A stretch of 64,000 nucleotides of DNA from Pseudazoarcus pumilus (GTDB taxonomy: Bacteria > Pseudomonadota > Gammaproteobacteria > Burkholderiales > Rhodocyclaceae): contig NZ_CP025682.1 in the NCBI RefSeq assembly GCF_002872475.1, forward strand, positions 2,666,001 through 2,730,000. Reading direction: 5' to 3'. The position numbers and the translations under genes were made by a program. The notes below the pieces were generated by a model. The model worked only from the letters and a program-made list of their open reading frames with translations, ran no database searches and was not told where the DNA came from. The first letter of the stretch is position 1; every line of letters begins with the position of its first letter. Positions 19,284 through 30,457 of this stretch are shown in pieces.

Positions 19284-19874
19284 ATGATCGGACGCCTGAC
19301 CGGCACGCTTATCGAGAAATCCCCGCCGCAGATCGTGGTCGACGCCGGCGGCGTCGGCTACGAAGTGGACGTACCGATGAGCACCTTCTACGGCCTGCCC
19401 GCGACCGGTTCGCGCGTGACGCTGTTCACGCATCTGGTGGTGCGCGAGGACGGTCATTTCCTGTTCGGCTTCGCCAGCGCCGACGAGCGCGCCGCCTTCC
19501 GCCAGTTGATCAAGGTCTCGGGCGTGGGCGCGCGCATGGCGCTGGCCGTGCTCTCGGGGATGTCGGTCACCGAACTGGCGCAGGCGGTGACACTGCAGGA
19601 AGCCGGGCGCCTGGTGAAGATCCCCGGCATCGGCAAGAAGACCGCCGAGCGCCTGCTGCTCGAACTGCGCGACAAGCTCGGCCGCGCCGTGCCCAGTCTG
19701 TCGGCGACCGGCGCCGAAGCCGCACCAGCGGACGAGCGCAGCGACATCCTCAACGCGCTGGTGGCGCTCGGCTACAGCGAGCGCGAAGCGCTGGCCGCGA
19801 TGAAGGACCTGGCCGGGGAGGTGTCGGTATCCGACGGCATCCGGCATGCACTCAAGCGGCTTGCCAAGGCGTAA
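19284..19874 (+). CDS. ruvA: Holliday junction DNA helicase subunit RuvA
   Basis: 196 residues. [16 protein letters not shown]-terminal OB fold; two helix-hairpin-helix motifs ([18 protein letters not shown] and [19 protein letters not shown]); C-terminal domain III ([15 protein letters not shown]) that contacts RuvB. It binds four-way junctions as a tetramer. No ruvC is seen upstream; ruvB follows after a palindromic repeat. Confidence 0.97.
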   Translation: MIGRLTGTLIEKSPPQIVVDAGGVGYEVDVPMSTFYGLPATGSRVTLFTHLVVREDGHFLFGFASADERAAFRQLIKVSGVGARMALAVLSGMSVTELAQAVTLQEAGRLVKIPGIGKKTAERLLLELRDKLGRAVPSLSATGAEAAPADERSDILNALVALGYSEREALAAMKDLAGEVSVSDGIRHALKRLAKA

Positions 19875-19887
19875 AAGAGCAGTCTGC

Positions 19888-19966
19888 GTAGGGCGCAATA
19901 AGCGAAGCGCATTGCGCCGAATACCCGACCAATACGGCGCAATGCCTTGCAGTTATTGCGCCCTAC
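19888..19966. repeat. Long imperfect palindrome (REP/BIME-like) between ruvA and ruvB
   Basis: The outer arms GTAGGGCGCAATAA (19888-19901) and TTATTGCGCCCTAC (19953-19966) are perfect inverted repeats. Inside them GCATTGCGCCG (19909-19919) pairs with CGGCGCAATGC (19935-19945). The whole unit can fold into one long hairpin and resembles dispersed GTAGGGCGCAATAAGCG elements known from proteobacterial intergenic regions. A related but shorter start occurs at about 1546. It splits an operon, so it may affect ruvB expression or mRNA stability. Confidence 0.75.
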
Positions 19967-20058
19967 CTCTGGCAAAGGGGTGAGCACCCCGGGCGGCAGT
20001 GTCGCACTCGCCTGCGGCTCGACGCGACCTACACAAGCGAACCGGCTAAACTTCCGCC

Positions 20059-21104
<1,046 letters not shown>

Positions 21105-21105
<1 letters not shown>

Positions 21106-21440
21106 TGCGCCTGTTCCTCGCCTTCGCGATCCTGCTGTGCATCACCGGCGGTGCATGGCTGGTGCAGGGCGATGATTTCTACTGGCCGGCGCGCGGAGAT
21201 CCTTCACTGGCGCTGCACCTGTCGGGCACCGATGCCCGAATGCTCGGCGCCGCGCTGTTCGTGATGGCCGGACTCGGCGCGATGGCAGTCCTGCAGGCGC
21301 GTCGTGGCCGCCCGGCCAGCCGGATCTGGCAGATCGCCTATTTCGCGCTTGCGATGCTCGCCACGGCCCTGATCGGCGTGGCGATATGGAACGGCGAGGT
21401 CGTGCCCAACCCGGAGGCATCGGCGCCGGCCACGCGCTGA
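21105..21440 (+). CDS. Small membrane protein, unknown
   Basis: 111 residues: an N-terminal hydrophobic segment (FLAFAILLCITGGAWLV), a soluble loop (DDFYWPARGDPSLALHLSG), and two further hydrophobic segments around residues 45-62 and 78-95. No family recognised. The ATG overlaps the ruvB stop codon, so it is likely read from the same transcript. It converges with the TauE/SafE gene, four bases from its stop. Confidence 0.6.
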
Positions 21441-21444
21441 ACGC

Positions 21445-22251
21445 TCAGAAGAACACGGTGTGCACCATCTTCGCCGACAGCAGCAGGAAGAACACCGCGA
21501 AGACCTTCTTGAGCCGCTTGACCGGCATGCGGTGGGCGAGCTTGGCGCCCAGTGGCGCGGTCAGCACGCCCGCCACGGCGACGGTCGCCAGCGCCGGCAG
21601 GTAGATGAATCCGATGCTGTACTCGGGCATGCCGGGCACGTCGAGCCCGTTGACCAGATAGCCGATCGCGCCGGCCACCGCGACCGGCCAGCCGATCGCC
21701 GCGGACGTGCCGATGGCGTGCTGCAGACGCACGTTGCACCACACCATGTAGGGCACGGACAACGCCGCGCCGCCGATCGCCACCAGCGACGAGATACCGC
21801 CAATGCCCAGTCCCACTGCGCCGACGCCCAGCGGCCCCGGCAAGTCGCGCGTGGGCTTGGGCTTGACGTCGATCATCATCTGCGCCGACATGAAGGCCAT
21901 GAAGATGGCGAAGAACAACGCCAGCGCCTTCGACGCCACGGCCGCGGCGAAGAAGGTCGTCGCGAAGGCGCCGATCATCACGCCCGGCGTGATCATGCGC
22001 ACGATGTCCCAACGCACCGAACCCAGGCGGTGATGCGCGCGCAGACTGGAAATCGACGTGATCACCATCACCGCCATCGCCGTGCCCAGCGCCAGATGCA
22101 CGACATTGGCCAGCGGCACGCTCTGCGCGACGAAGATCGAGGTCAGGATCGGCACCATCATGCCGCCGCCGCCGATCCCCAGCAGACCCGCCAGAAAACC
22201 CGCCACCGCGCCGAGCGCGAGATAGGCCATCCACCACACGTCGAAACTCAT
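21445..22251 (-). CDS. TauE/SafE family anion exporter
   Basis: 268 residues, about eight transmembrane helices. The family hallmarks are the N-terminal AGFLAGLLGIGGGGMMVP and its internal repeat LGIGGISSLVAIGGAALSVPY. Such proteins are thought to move sulfite, sulfonates or other small organic anions across the inner membrane. It is divergent from the CbrX/CbrA-like operon, and the palindrome at 22307 lies in the shared upstream region, so joint regulation is possible but unproven. Confidence 0.85.
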   Translation of the reverse strand: MSFDVWWMAYLALGAVAGFLAGLLGIGGGGMMVPILTSIFVAQSVPLANVVHLALGTAMAVMVITSISSLRAHHRLGSVRWDIVRMITPGVMIGAFATTFFAAAVASKALALFFAIFMAFMSAQMMIDVKPKPTRDLPGPLGVGAVGLGIGGISSLVAIGGAALSVPYMVWCNVRLQHAIGTSAAIGWPVAVAGAIGYLVNGLDVPGMPEYSIGFIYLPALATVAVAGVLTAPLGAKLAHRMPVKRLKKVFAVFFLLLSAKMVHTVFF

Positions 22252-22306
22252 GCGTCCACTCCTGTCGGTTCGCGCGCAAAAGTCGTTTTTCGACGCGCGC
22301 CCTCAT

Positions 22307-22321
22307 GTTACAGTTCGTAAC
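22307..22321. promoter_or_regulatory. GTTAC-N5-GTAAC palindrome upstream of the cbrX/cbrA-like genes
   Basis: Perfect 5-bp inverted repeat GTTAC/GTAAC with a 5-bp spacer, 27 bp before the small-protein start at 22348. It has the same form as the paired sites at 26790-26823 and 30320-30353. Likely a binding site for the CbrB-like regulator, used for autoregulation. A single site so close to the gene could also repress. Confidence 0.6.
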
Positions 22322-22347
22322 ACCAGAGCGCCATCCGGAGATCGCCG

Positions 22348-22506
22348 ATGGACAAGATCGTCATCCTGTTCCTGTTCGGTACCTTGATGTTCGCGTCGCC
22401 GTGGGTGCACTGGTGGGCCTCGGGCATGCTGCCGTGGTACACGCCCTATCTGCTGTGGGCGCTGCTGATCGTGCTGATCGCCCTGGTGCAGCGACGCGAT
22501 GTCTGA
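22348..22506 (+). CDS. CbrX-like 52-residue membrane protein
   Basis: 52 residues: hydrophobic segment MDKIVILFLFGTLMFASPW, an aromatic loop with WVHWWASGMLPWY, a second hydrophobic segment (LLWALLIVLIALV) and a basic end (QRRDV), so two membrane spans. Its last eight bases overlap the start of the CbrA-like gene, implying translational coupling. In Pseudomonas a small protein, CbrX, is coupled to cbrA in the same way; I assign this by position and topology, not by sequence search. The codons fit the local high-GC pattern, and GGAG precedes the start. Confidence 0.7.
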   Translation: MDKIVILFLFGTLMFASPWVHWWASGMLPWYTPYLLWALLIVLIALVQRRDV

Positions 22507-25446
22507 GATCGGCACCCTCTACGCGGTCGGCGTCACCTATCTGGCGGCGCTGTTCTTCGTCGCCTACGCCACCGACAACCGCTGGCTGCCGGATTCGCTG
22601 GTGCGCCACCCCCTGGTCTATGCGCTGGCGCTGGGCGTGTACGCGACCTCGTGGACCTACTACGGCAGCGTCGGCTTCGCGCAGATCCAGGGCTACAACT
22701 TCCTCACCATCTACATTGGCGTGACGCTGGCCTTCGTGCTCGCGCCGGTGATGCTCGCACCGCTGCTGCGCCTGGTGCGCGAACACCAGCTCACGTCGAT
22801 CGCCGACCTCTTCGCCTTCCGCTACCCGAGTCCGTGGACCGGCACCGTCGTGACGCTGTTCATGCTCGTCGGCGTGCTGCCCTACATCGCGCTGCAGATC
22901 AAGGCGGTGTCCGAATCGGTGGCCGTGATCACGCAGGAAGCGCCGCCGCACCTGCTGGCTCTGGGCTTTTGCGCGACGCTCACGCTGTTCGCGATCCTGT
23001 TCGGCGCGCGTCACATCACGCCGCGCGAAAAGCACGAGGGTCTGGTGGTGGCGATCGCCTTCGAATCGGCCGTCAAGCTGCTCGCCCTGCTCGGTGTCGG
23101 GGCGCTGGCGCTGTTCGGCGTGTTCGGTGGTCCCGACGGTCTGGGGCACTGGCTCAGCGAGCACCCGTCGGCAATCCATGCGCTGTACGCGCCGGTGCGC
23201 GAGGGGCCGTGGTTCACCTGCATCCTGCTGGCCTTCGCGGCCGGCTTCCTGCTGCCGCGCCAGTTCCACATGCTGTTCGTCGAGAACATGGACCCGCGTG
23301 CGCTCAAGACCGCGGCCTGGGCCTTCCCGGCCTTCCTGCTGCTGCTCAACCTGCCGATTCCGCTCGTCCTGTGGGCCGGTCATGCCGCCGACCTGGACAT
23401 GTCGGCCGATTACTACGTGCTCGGCCTGGTCGCCGAACACGGTTCGCGCTGGCTGATGCTGGCGACCTTCGTCGGTGGCGTGTCGGCGGCCAGCGCGATG
23501 ATGATCGTCACCACGCTGGCCCTGGCCGGCATGTGTCTGAACCACCTCATCCTGCCGGCACACTTCCAGCAGCAGACGCTGCCGCGCGAGAACCTGTACG
23601 GCTGGCTGCTGTGGGGCCGGCGCACGCTGATCGTGGTGATCATCGCCATGGGCTACGGCTTCTACCGTCTGCTCGAGGTGCATCACGGACTGGTGCAGAT
23701 CGGCCTGATTTCCTTCGTCGCGGTCACGCAGTTCCTGCCCGGGCTGGCCGGCCTGCTGCTGTGGCCGCGCGCCACGCGCACGGGCTTTCTGGCCGGGCTG
23801 ATCGGCGGCATCGGCGTGTGGGCAACCTCGCTGATCCTGCCGCTGCTCTTCCAGTCCGGCCTGCCGGTGAGCGACTTCAACCTGCAGCACTGGCTGGGCG
23901 CGTCGAGCCAGGACCGCTGGACCTTCGCCACCTTCTGGTCGCTGTCGATCAACGGCGCGCTGTTCGTCGCCGGCTCGCTGCTCACGCGCCCGACCGAGCG
24001 CGAACAGGCGGCGGCTGCGGCAATGCGTCCGCGCGACGCGGCCGAGACGCCACCCACCGTGCCCGAAGCGCGCAGCGTCGGCGAATTCGAGGAACGACTG
24101 GCGCAGGCGCTCGGGCCGCAGACGGCGAACATGGAACTTGCGCGCGCGCTCTCCGATCTGGGACTGGCGCACAACGCTTCGCGCCCGGCCGAACTGGGGC
24201 GGCTGCGCGAGCGGCTGGAGCGCAACCTGTCAGGCCTGATCGGTCCGGCCCTGTCGCGCATGATCGTGGACAACCGCCTGCAGGTCGCACCGCCGGCGCG
24301 CCGTGCGCTGGCCGACAGTCTGCGCTTCGTCGAGGCGCGGCTTGCGCACTCGAACGTGCGCCTGCAGGGCCTCGCAGCCGAACTCGACACGCTGCGCCGC
24401 TATCACCGCGAGGTGCTCGAGGAACTGCCTCTGGGCGTGTGTTCGCTCACCCCCGAGGGCGAAATCCTGATCTGGAACTCGGCCATGGCGCGCATCTCGG
24501 GCATTGCCGGCAACCGGGCGATCGGACGCACGCTGGCGGACCTCGATCCGCCCTGGCAGGGGGTGCTCTCCGCCTTCACCGAGGGCGACGAGAACCATCT
24601 GTACAAGCTGCAGTTCGGCGTGCGCGGCCACGACCGCTGGATCAACCTGCACAAGGCGGCGATCGAGTCGCTCGGCGGCGAGGGCACCGGCCCGGCCGGC
24701 ATCGAAGGCACAGTGGTGCTGGTCGAGGACCTGACCGAACTGCATGTACTCGAAAGCGAAGTCACGCACAACGACCGGCTGGCATCGATCGGTCGACTCG
24801 CCGCCGGCGTGGCGCACGAGATCGGCAACCCGCTCACCGGCATCGCCTCGCTCGCGCAGAACCTGCGCTTCGAGACCGATGCGGCCGAACAGGACGCCTG
24901 CGTGCGCCAGATCCTGGTGCAGACGCGGCGCATCAGCGACATCGTGCAGTCGCTGATCACCTTCGCCCACGCCGGCAACGACCCCTCGGCCACACGCGAG
25001 GCCGTGCGCCTGCGCGAGTGCGTGGACGAGGCCATCCACCTGGTGCAACTCGGTCGCGAGGGCCGCGGCATCGTCTGCGAGAACCACGTACCGCCCGACA
25101 TCGAGGTGCATGCCAACGCCCAGCGCATGCTCCAGGTGTTCGTGAACCTGCTGTCGAACGCGATCCACGCATCAGGCGAAGGCGATCGCATCCGCGTCGA
25201 GGCACGACGCGATGGCGACACGGTGGAAATCAGCGTCGACGACGAGGGCCGCGGCATTCCGTCGGAGCTGATCGAGCGCATCTTCGAACCTTTCTTCACC
25301 ACCAAACCGGCCGGTCAGGGCACGGGGCTGGGGCTGTCGGTCGTCTACAGCATCGTCGACGAACATGGCGGCACGGTCTCGGCCGCGAACCGACCCGAAC
25401 GTGGCACGCGCTTCACGCTGCGCCTGCCCGCGGAGGCCACGCCTGC

Positions 25447-25450
<4 letters not shown>
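22499..25450 (+). CDS. CbrA-like sensor: SLC5 transporter domain fused to PAS/histidine kinase
   Basis: 983 residues. Residues 1 to ~500 form a 12-13-helix sodium:solute symporter (SLC5/SSS) domain (YATSWTYYGSVGFA near the start, later GFLLPRQFHMLFVEN). A linker follows, then a PAS domain (EELPLGVCSLTPEGEILIWN, ~640-745) and a kinase: H-box GVAHEIGNPLTG (His ~773), N-box NLLSNAIHAS, G-boxes DDEGRGIP and GTGLGLSVV. This is the CbrA architecture, in which transport (histidine in Pseudomonas) is coupled to phosphorylation of the sigma-54 activator CbrB. The response regulator gene follows with an ATGA overlap. The ligand cannot be read; adjacency to an acetate-type symporter suggests carbon/energy status. 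Confidence 0.87.
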
Positions 25451-26778
<1,328 letters not shown>

Positions 26779-26789
26779 GCGCGACAGGC

Positions 26790-26823
26790 GTTACGCCGCG
26801 TAACACCTGTTACCCCAGGTAAC
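26790..26823. promoter_or_regulatory. Paired activator sites (UAS) upstream of the symporter operon
   Basis: Two perfect palindromes: GTTAC-GCCGC-GTAAC at 26790-26804 and GTTAC-CCCAG-GTAAC at 26809-26823, centres 19 bp apart. The nearer centre is about 74 bp before the -12 GC of the sigma-54 promoter. The arrangement fits two activator dimers for an NtrC-type protein, most simply the CbrB-like regulator encoded immediately upstream. Confidence 0.78.
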
Positions 26824-26876
26824 GCACCGCGCGTGCCCCGGCGCGCGCAATCCCCGTGATCCCGGGCCCCCTCCAC

Positions 26877-26892
26877 TGGCACACGGCTTGCT
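26877..26892 (+). promoter_or_regulatory. Sigma-54 promoter of the DUF4212/symporter operon
   Basis: TGGCACA-CGGC-TTGCT matches the -24/-12 consensus TGGCACG-N4-TTGCW at all but one base, with the invariant GG and GC correctly spaced. It lies 60 bp before the GTG start at 26952 and downstream of the activator pair at 26790-26823. Confidence 0.85.
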
Positions 26893-26951
26893 GTATGCAT
26901 GTCAGCGCCCGCAGGAAAAGAGAGCGCGTCACCATCAAAGGAGGAAGTCCC

Positions 26952-27218
26952 GTGACACAAATGACAGCAGACGATCGTGTTGCGCACTGGCATCGCACGC
27001 GAACCCTGATGATCACGCATCTGTGTGTCTGGTTCGTGTTCGCCTACGGCGTGCACTGGTTCGCCCCGGCACTGAACAACATCAGCTTCGTGGGCTGGCC
27101 GCTGGGCTATTACTTCGCGGCCCAGGGTTCGCTCATCGTGTTCGTCGTCCAGCTCTTCTTGTTTACGAAGCAGCAGGATGCGATCGACCGAGAATTCGGC
27201 GTCGCCGAAGACGACTGA
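26952..27218 (+). CDS. DUF4212 protein, small subunit of sodium:solute symporter
   Basis: 88 residues with two transmembrane helices. The core HWHRTRTLMITHLCVWFVF, then FVGWPLGYYFAAQGSL, is the TIGR03647/DUF4212 signature. These proteins are encoded next to VC_2705-type symporters and are taken to be their small subunit. The GTG start at 26952 is supported by AGGAGG eight bases upstream. Twelve bp separate it from the large symporter gene. Confidence 0.92.
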   Translation: MTQMTADDRVAHWHRTRTLMITHLCVWFVFAYGVHWFAPALNNISFVGWPLGYYFAAQGSLIVFVVQLFLFTKQQDAIDREFGVAEDD

Positions 27219-27230
27219 GGGAGAGACGAC

Positions 27231-29054
27231 ATGGCATTGTTCTCATTCGAAGGGAAGTCGTTCGTCGACAATCTCCCGAAGATCTACGGCATTTACACAG
27301 GGGGCTTTCTCGCGTTCTTCGCGCTGATGGCCTGGTTCGAAACCCTGGGCATGAGCGCCGACATGATCGGCGTGCTGTTCCTGATGTTCACCATCGTGAT
27401 CTACGCCTTCATCGGCGTGCTGTCACGAACCATGGCGGCCGACGCCTACTACGTGGCCGGGCGTTCGGTACCCCCGGTGTTCAACGGCATGGCCACCGCC
27501 GCCGACTGGATGTCGGGTGCATCCTTCGTCGCGCTGGCCGGCGGCGTATTCATGGGCGGTCACGGCTACATGGCGTTCATCGTCGGCTGGACGGGTGGTT
27601 ATGTGCTGGTCGCGACGCTGATGGCGCCCTACCTGCGCAAGTTCGGCTGCTACACCGTGCCGGACTTCATCGGCACGCGCTACGGCGGCAAGCTCGCGCG
27701 CTTCTGCGCGATCGTCGTGCTGGTGGTGGCGTCCTTCACCTACGTGACGGCACAGATCAACGCCACCGGCACCATCGCGGCGCGCGCGCTGGGCATCCCG
27801 TTCGAGTTCGGCGTGTGGTTCGGTCTGGCCGGCATCCTGGTGTGCTCGATGCTCGGCGGCATGCGTGCGGTGACCTGGACCCAGGTGGCGCAGTACATCG
27901 TGCTCATCATTGCCTACCTGCTGCCGGTGTTCTGGATGTCCATCGTGCAGGGCTTCGGCCCGGTGCCGCAGTTCGCCTACGGCGACGCGGTGGCACGCAT
28001 CATGGAGCTCGAGCCGATGCTGGGCGTGGGCACCAAGGCCACCGAATCGGTCGCCGGTCTGGGCGTACTCACCACGCTGCACGCGACGCCTGCCGAAGGT
28101 GCGCTGGCCGCATGGAAGTTCGTCACGCTGACCGCGTGCATGATGATCGGCACGGCCTCGCTGCCGCACATCCTGATGCGCTACTTCACGACGCCTTCGG
28201 TGCGTGCGGCGCGCAACTCGGTGGCCTGGTCGCTGTTCTTCATCTTCCTGCTCTACTTCACCGCCCCGGCCCTGGCGACGTTCAGCAAGCTGCAGTTGCT
28301 GGATCCGAACCTGCCGACGGCAATCATCGGGCAGAGCATCGACAAGGTGATGGCGCTCGACTGGGTGAATAAGTGGAGTGCGATCGACATGCTGGCCATT
28401 CGCGACAGCAACGGCGACGGCATGCTGCAGATCAACGAGTTCTTCCTGCGCGCCGACATCATCGTGCTGGCCACGCCGGAATTCGCCGGTCTGCCGTATG
28501 TGATCTCCGGCCTGGTCGCTGCGGGCGGCATGGCGGCAGCGATGTCCACCGCCGACGGCCTGCTGCTGGCGATCGCCAACGCCCTGTCGCATGACCTGTA
28601 CTACAAGATCATCGACCCCAAGGCGGAGACCAAGAAGCGTCTGCTCACGGCACGCATCCTGCTTCTGGTGATCGGTGCATTGGGCGCGTTCGTCGCATCG
28701 CTGAAACTGACCGGGATTCTCGGGGCGGTGGCCTGGGCCTTCTGCTTCGCGATGTCCGGCCTGTTCTTCCCGCTGGTGCTGGGTGTGTGGTGGAAGCGTG
28801 CCAACCGTCCCGGCGCGATCGCCGGCATGGTGATCGGCCTGGCCTCCGGTTGGGGCTACCTGATCGCGGTGCGCTCGGGCATGGATCCGTGGCTGGGTCT
28901 TGACCACCTGCGCTTCGGCATCGTCGGCGCGGTCGCCAGCCTGGTCTCGATGGTCGTGGTAAGCTTGCTCACGCCGGAGCCGGACGAGGAAATCCAGCGC
29001 ATGGTGGATGAGGTTCGCATCCCGCGCGGCGACACCATCGTCAGTCATCACTGA
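27231..29054 (+). CDS. Sodium:solute symporter, VC_2705/ActP-like, with EF-hand-type loop
   Basis: 607 residues, about 13 transmembrane helices, SSS family. MAADAYYVAGRSVPPVFNGMA and AADWMSGASF are the Na/solute-site signatures of ActP-like acetate/monocarboxylate symporters. Unlike short SSS proteins it has a long hydrophilic insertion (~360-410) containing DSNGDGMLQINE (residues 392-403), a canonical EF-hand calcium loop with acidic residues at 1, 5 and 12, Asn at 3 and Gly at 6. Operon with DUF4212 under a sigma-54 promoter and a terminator after the gene. Likely substrate acetate or a related short carboxylate (family inference). Confidence 0.9.
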   Translation: MALFSFEGKSFVDNLPKIYGIYTGGFLAFFALMAWFETLGMSADMIGVLFLMFTIVIYAFIGVLSRTMAADAYYVAGRSVPPVFNGMATAADWMSGASFVALAGGVFMGGHGYMAFIVGWTGGYVLVATLMAPYLRKFGCYTVPDFIGTRYGGKLARFCAIVVLVVASFTYVTAQINATGTIAARALGIPFEFGVWFGLAGILVCSMLGGMRAVTWTQVAQYIVLIIAYLLPVFWMSIVQGFGPVPQFAYGDAVARIMELEPMLGVGTKATESVAGLGVLTTLHATPAEGALAAWKFVTLTACMMIGTASLPHILMRYFTTPSVRAARNSVAWSLFFIFLLYFTAPALATFSKLQLLDPNLPTAIIGQSIDKVMALDWVNKWSAIDMLAIRDSNGDGMLQINEFFLRADIIVLATPEFAGLPYVISGLVAAGGMAAAMSTADGLLLAIANALSHDLYYKIIDPKAETKKRLLTARILLLVIGALGAFVASLKLTGILGAVAWAFCFAMSGLFFPLVLGVWWKRANRPGAIAGMVIGLASGWGYLIAVRSGMDPWLGLDHLRFGIVGAVASLVSMVVVSLLTPEPDEEIQRMVDEVRIPRGDTIVSHH

Positions 29055-29075
29055 TGCACTGAAGGTGTCATGACG

Positions 29076-29110
29076 AAGCCGGGGCGAGGCAACTCGCCCC
29101 GGCTTTTTTC
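29076..29110 (+). terminator. Rho-independent terminator after the symporter gene
   Basis: 13-bp stem AAGCCGGGGCGAG / CTCGCCCCGGCTT with a GCAA loop, followed by a T-run. It lies 22 bp past the symporter stop and ends the sigma-54 operon. Confidence 0.93.
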
Positions 29111-29160
29111 GGCCCCGCAACCGGGGCCGTTTCATCCGGATTGTGTGCGGAGTTTTGCCA

Positions 29161-29517
29161 ATGATCGAAGGAATCCCCGGCTGGGCAATCGCGCTCGACT
29201 ACGTACTCGGCATGATCATGTGGACGCTGATCGGTCGCTTCGGCATGCGGCTGTTCCTGCCCGAGGAAAGCAAGTTCTTCTTCAACCGCTTCTTCATCCA
29301 GGTCACCGACCCGCTGCTGCGCCTGTTCGCACCGATCACGCCGGGCTTTCTGATCGCGCCGATGGTGCCGCTCTACGTCGCGTGGTTCTTCTTCATGGCG
29401 CGCTTCTACCTGATGCCCTGGCTGCTCGGCTACTCGGTGATGGGCATGCTGTCCTTCCCGCTGGAGAGCGAGATCGCGCTCGGCGTCACGTATCTGCTGA
29501 AGATGATCCTGCCCTGA
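29161..29517 (+). CDS. Small inner-membrane protein, YggT-like
   Basis: 118 residues with three hydrophobic segments: LDYVLGMIMWTLIGRFG, the APMVPLYVAWFFFMARFYL region, and a C-terminal helix. The TDPLLRLFAPITPGF stretch resembles the DPLLRPFR turn of YggT proteins, but the match is partial. The first strong hairpin terminator lies upstream, so it probably has its own promoter. The 3' end overlaps the convergent gene at 29486 by about 30 bp. Function unknown; the symporter neighbourhood is the only clue. Confidence 0.6.
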   Translation: MIEGIPGWAIALDYVLGMIMWTLIGRFGMRLFLPEESKFFFNRFFIQVTDPLLRLFAPITPGFLIAPMVPLYVAWFFFMARFYLMPWLLGYSVMGMLSFPLESEIALGVTYLLKMILP

Positions 29518-30208
29518 GCACGGCGTCCGCATCGAGGCTGCGGCGCAGGTCGCGCCGCACTTCCTGCCAGCGAAAACGCACGGAATTGCGCACGATGTCG
29601 GCATCGAGCTGCTTGAGGTGGTCGACGATGGGCGCCCACTCGACGAGCGCACCGGGACTCTCGGTGAAGGCCGCCTCCTCGTCGACGAAGGCCGACCAGT
29701 CGCAGCCGGCGATGCGCTCGCGTACCCGCGCGGCGTTGTCCGCGAAGGCCTCGCCGGCCTCCTCGGGCACACCGGTACGCTCGAGCACCTCCGCGAGCGC
29801 GGCACGCACGATGTCGCGCACCTGATCGGCGCTCGCGCCGCGCTGTCGCGCGAGTTGCACGCCGGCGTAGGCCGTGATGTCCGACAGACAGGCCAGCCAG
29901 ATCTGCCATTTGGCGATGTTGATGCTGACCACGAAGGGGTCGTCGTCGAACAGCTCCGGGTAGCGCATCCCTGCGCGTGTGCGCAGGTAGCCATACAACG
30001 AGGTCTGCGCGACGAAACTCGCACGCGTGTCGAGAAAGTGCGCCAGTCCGGCGACGTCGCGCACCGGATCCTCGCGCTTGCGCCCCAGTCCGACGTAGTT
30101 GCGCAGCTGGACCAGCTGACGCACCATGCCCACGATCCAGCCTTCCTCGAACTTCACCGGCCGGCGCTCGCCGACGTCCGCAAATCCCGTTTCCCTGTCG
30201 ATGCTCAC
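29486..30208 (-). CDS. Cytosolic protein of unknown function beside the symporter region
   Basis: 240 residues, soluble, largely helical, no signal peptide or recognised motif. It contains DTRASFVAQTSLYGYLRTRAGMRYPELF, written here only as a landmark near residues 60-87 (key residues Phe-Val-Ala-Gln, Tyr-Gly-Tyr). The GTG at 30208 is preferred as start: a GAGGT ribosome site precedes it, whereas the upstream ATG (30280) adds residues of atypical composition. It is divergent from the sigma-54 promoter at 30407, so the activator pair at 30320-30353 could act in both directions. Confidence 0.6.
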   Translation of the reverse strand: MSIDRETGFADVGERRPVKFEEGWIVGMVRQLVQLRNYVGLGRKREDPVRDVAGLAHFLDTRASFVAQTSLYGYLRTRAGMRYPELFDDDPFVVSINIAKWQIWLACLSDITAYAGVQLARQRGASADQVRDIVRAALAEVLERTGVPEEAGEAFADNAARVRERIAGCDWSAFVDEEAAFTESPGALVEWAPIVDHLKQLDADIVRNSVRFRWQEVRRDLRRSLDADAVLRAGSSSADT

Positions 30209-30319
30209 CGGATGACCTCGTGCTGTCGAACGTGACCCATTATAGGGTCTGCACACGCACCAACGAAGCGCGCCGCGCATGCCCGCGAGCCGGGTCGCAG
30301 CGCCTTGCGCGCCTGCCCC

Positions 30320-30353
30320 GTTACCCTTCGTAGCAGGCGCTACCTCCGGTAAC
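30320..30353. promoter_or_regulatory. Second paired activator site (UAS) before the cNMP-binding-like gene
   Basis: GTTAC-CCTTC-GTAGC (30320-30334) and GCTAC-CTCCG-GTAAC (30339-30353), each one base off the perfect palindrome. The centres are 19 bp apart and the second centre is about 74 bp before the -12 GC at 30420. Both numbers equal those of the pair at 26790-26823, which strongly implies one regulator for both promoters. Confidence 0.72.
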
Positions 30354-30406
30354 AGCGGCGCGCTCCCTCACCGGCCCGCATGGGCGGCAACGCGGCGCGC
30401 GCGAAC

Positions 30407-30422
30407 GGGCACAAGGCTTGCA
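30407..30422 (+). promoter_or_regulatory. Sigma-54 promoter of the cNMP-binding-like gene
   Basis: GGGCACA-AGGC-TTGCA: invariant -24 GG and -12 GC with correct spacing, one further mismatch (G for T at the first base). It lies about 36 bp before the ATG at 30458. Confidence 0.78.
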
Positions 30423-30457
30423 AGCACTCCGTCGAGGTCCTTAGCAAGAGCCCTGAC

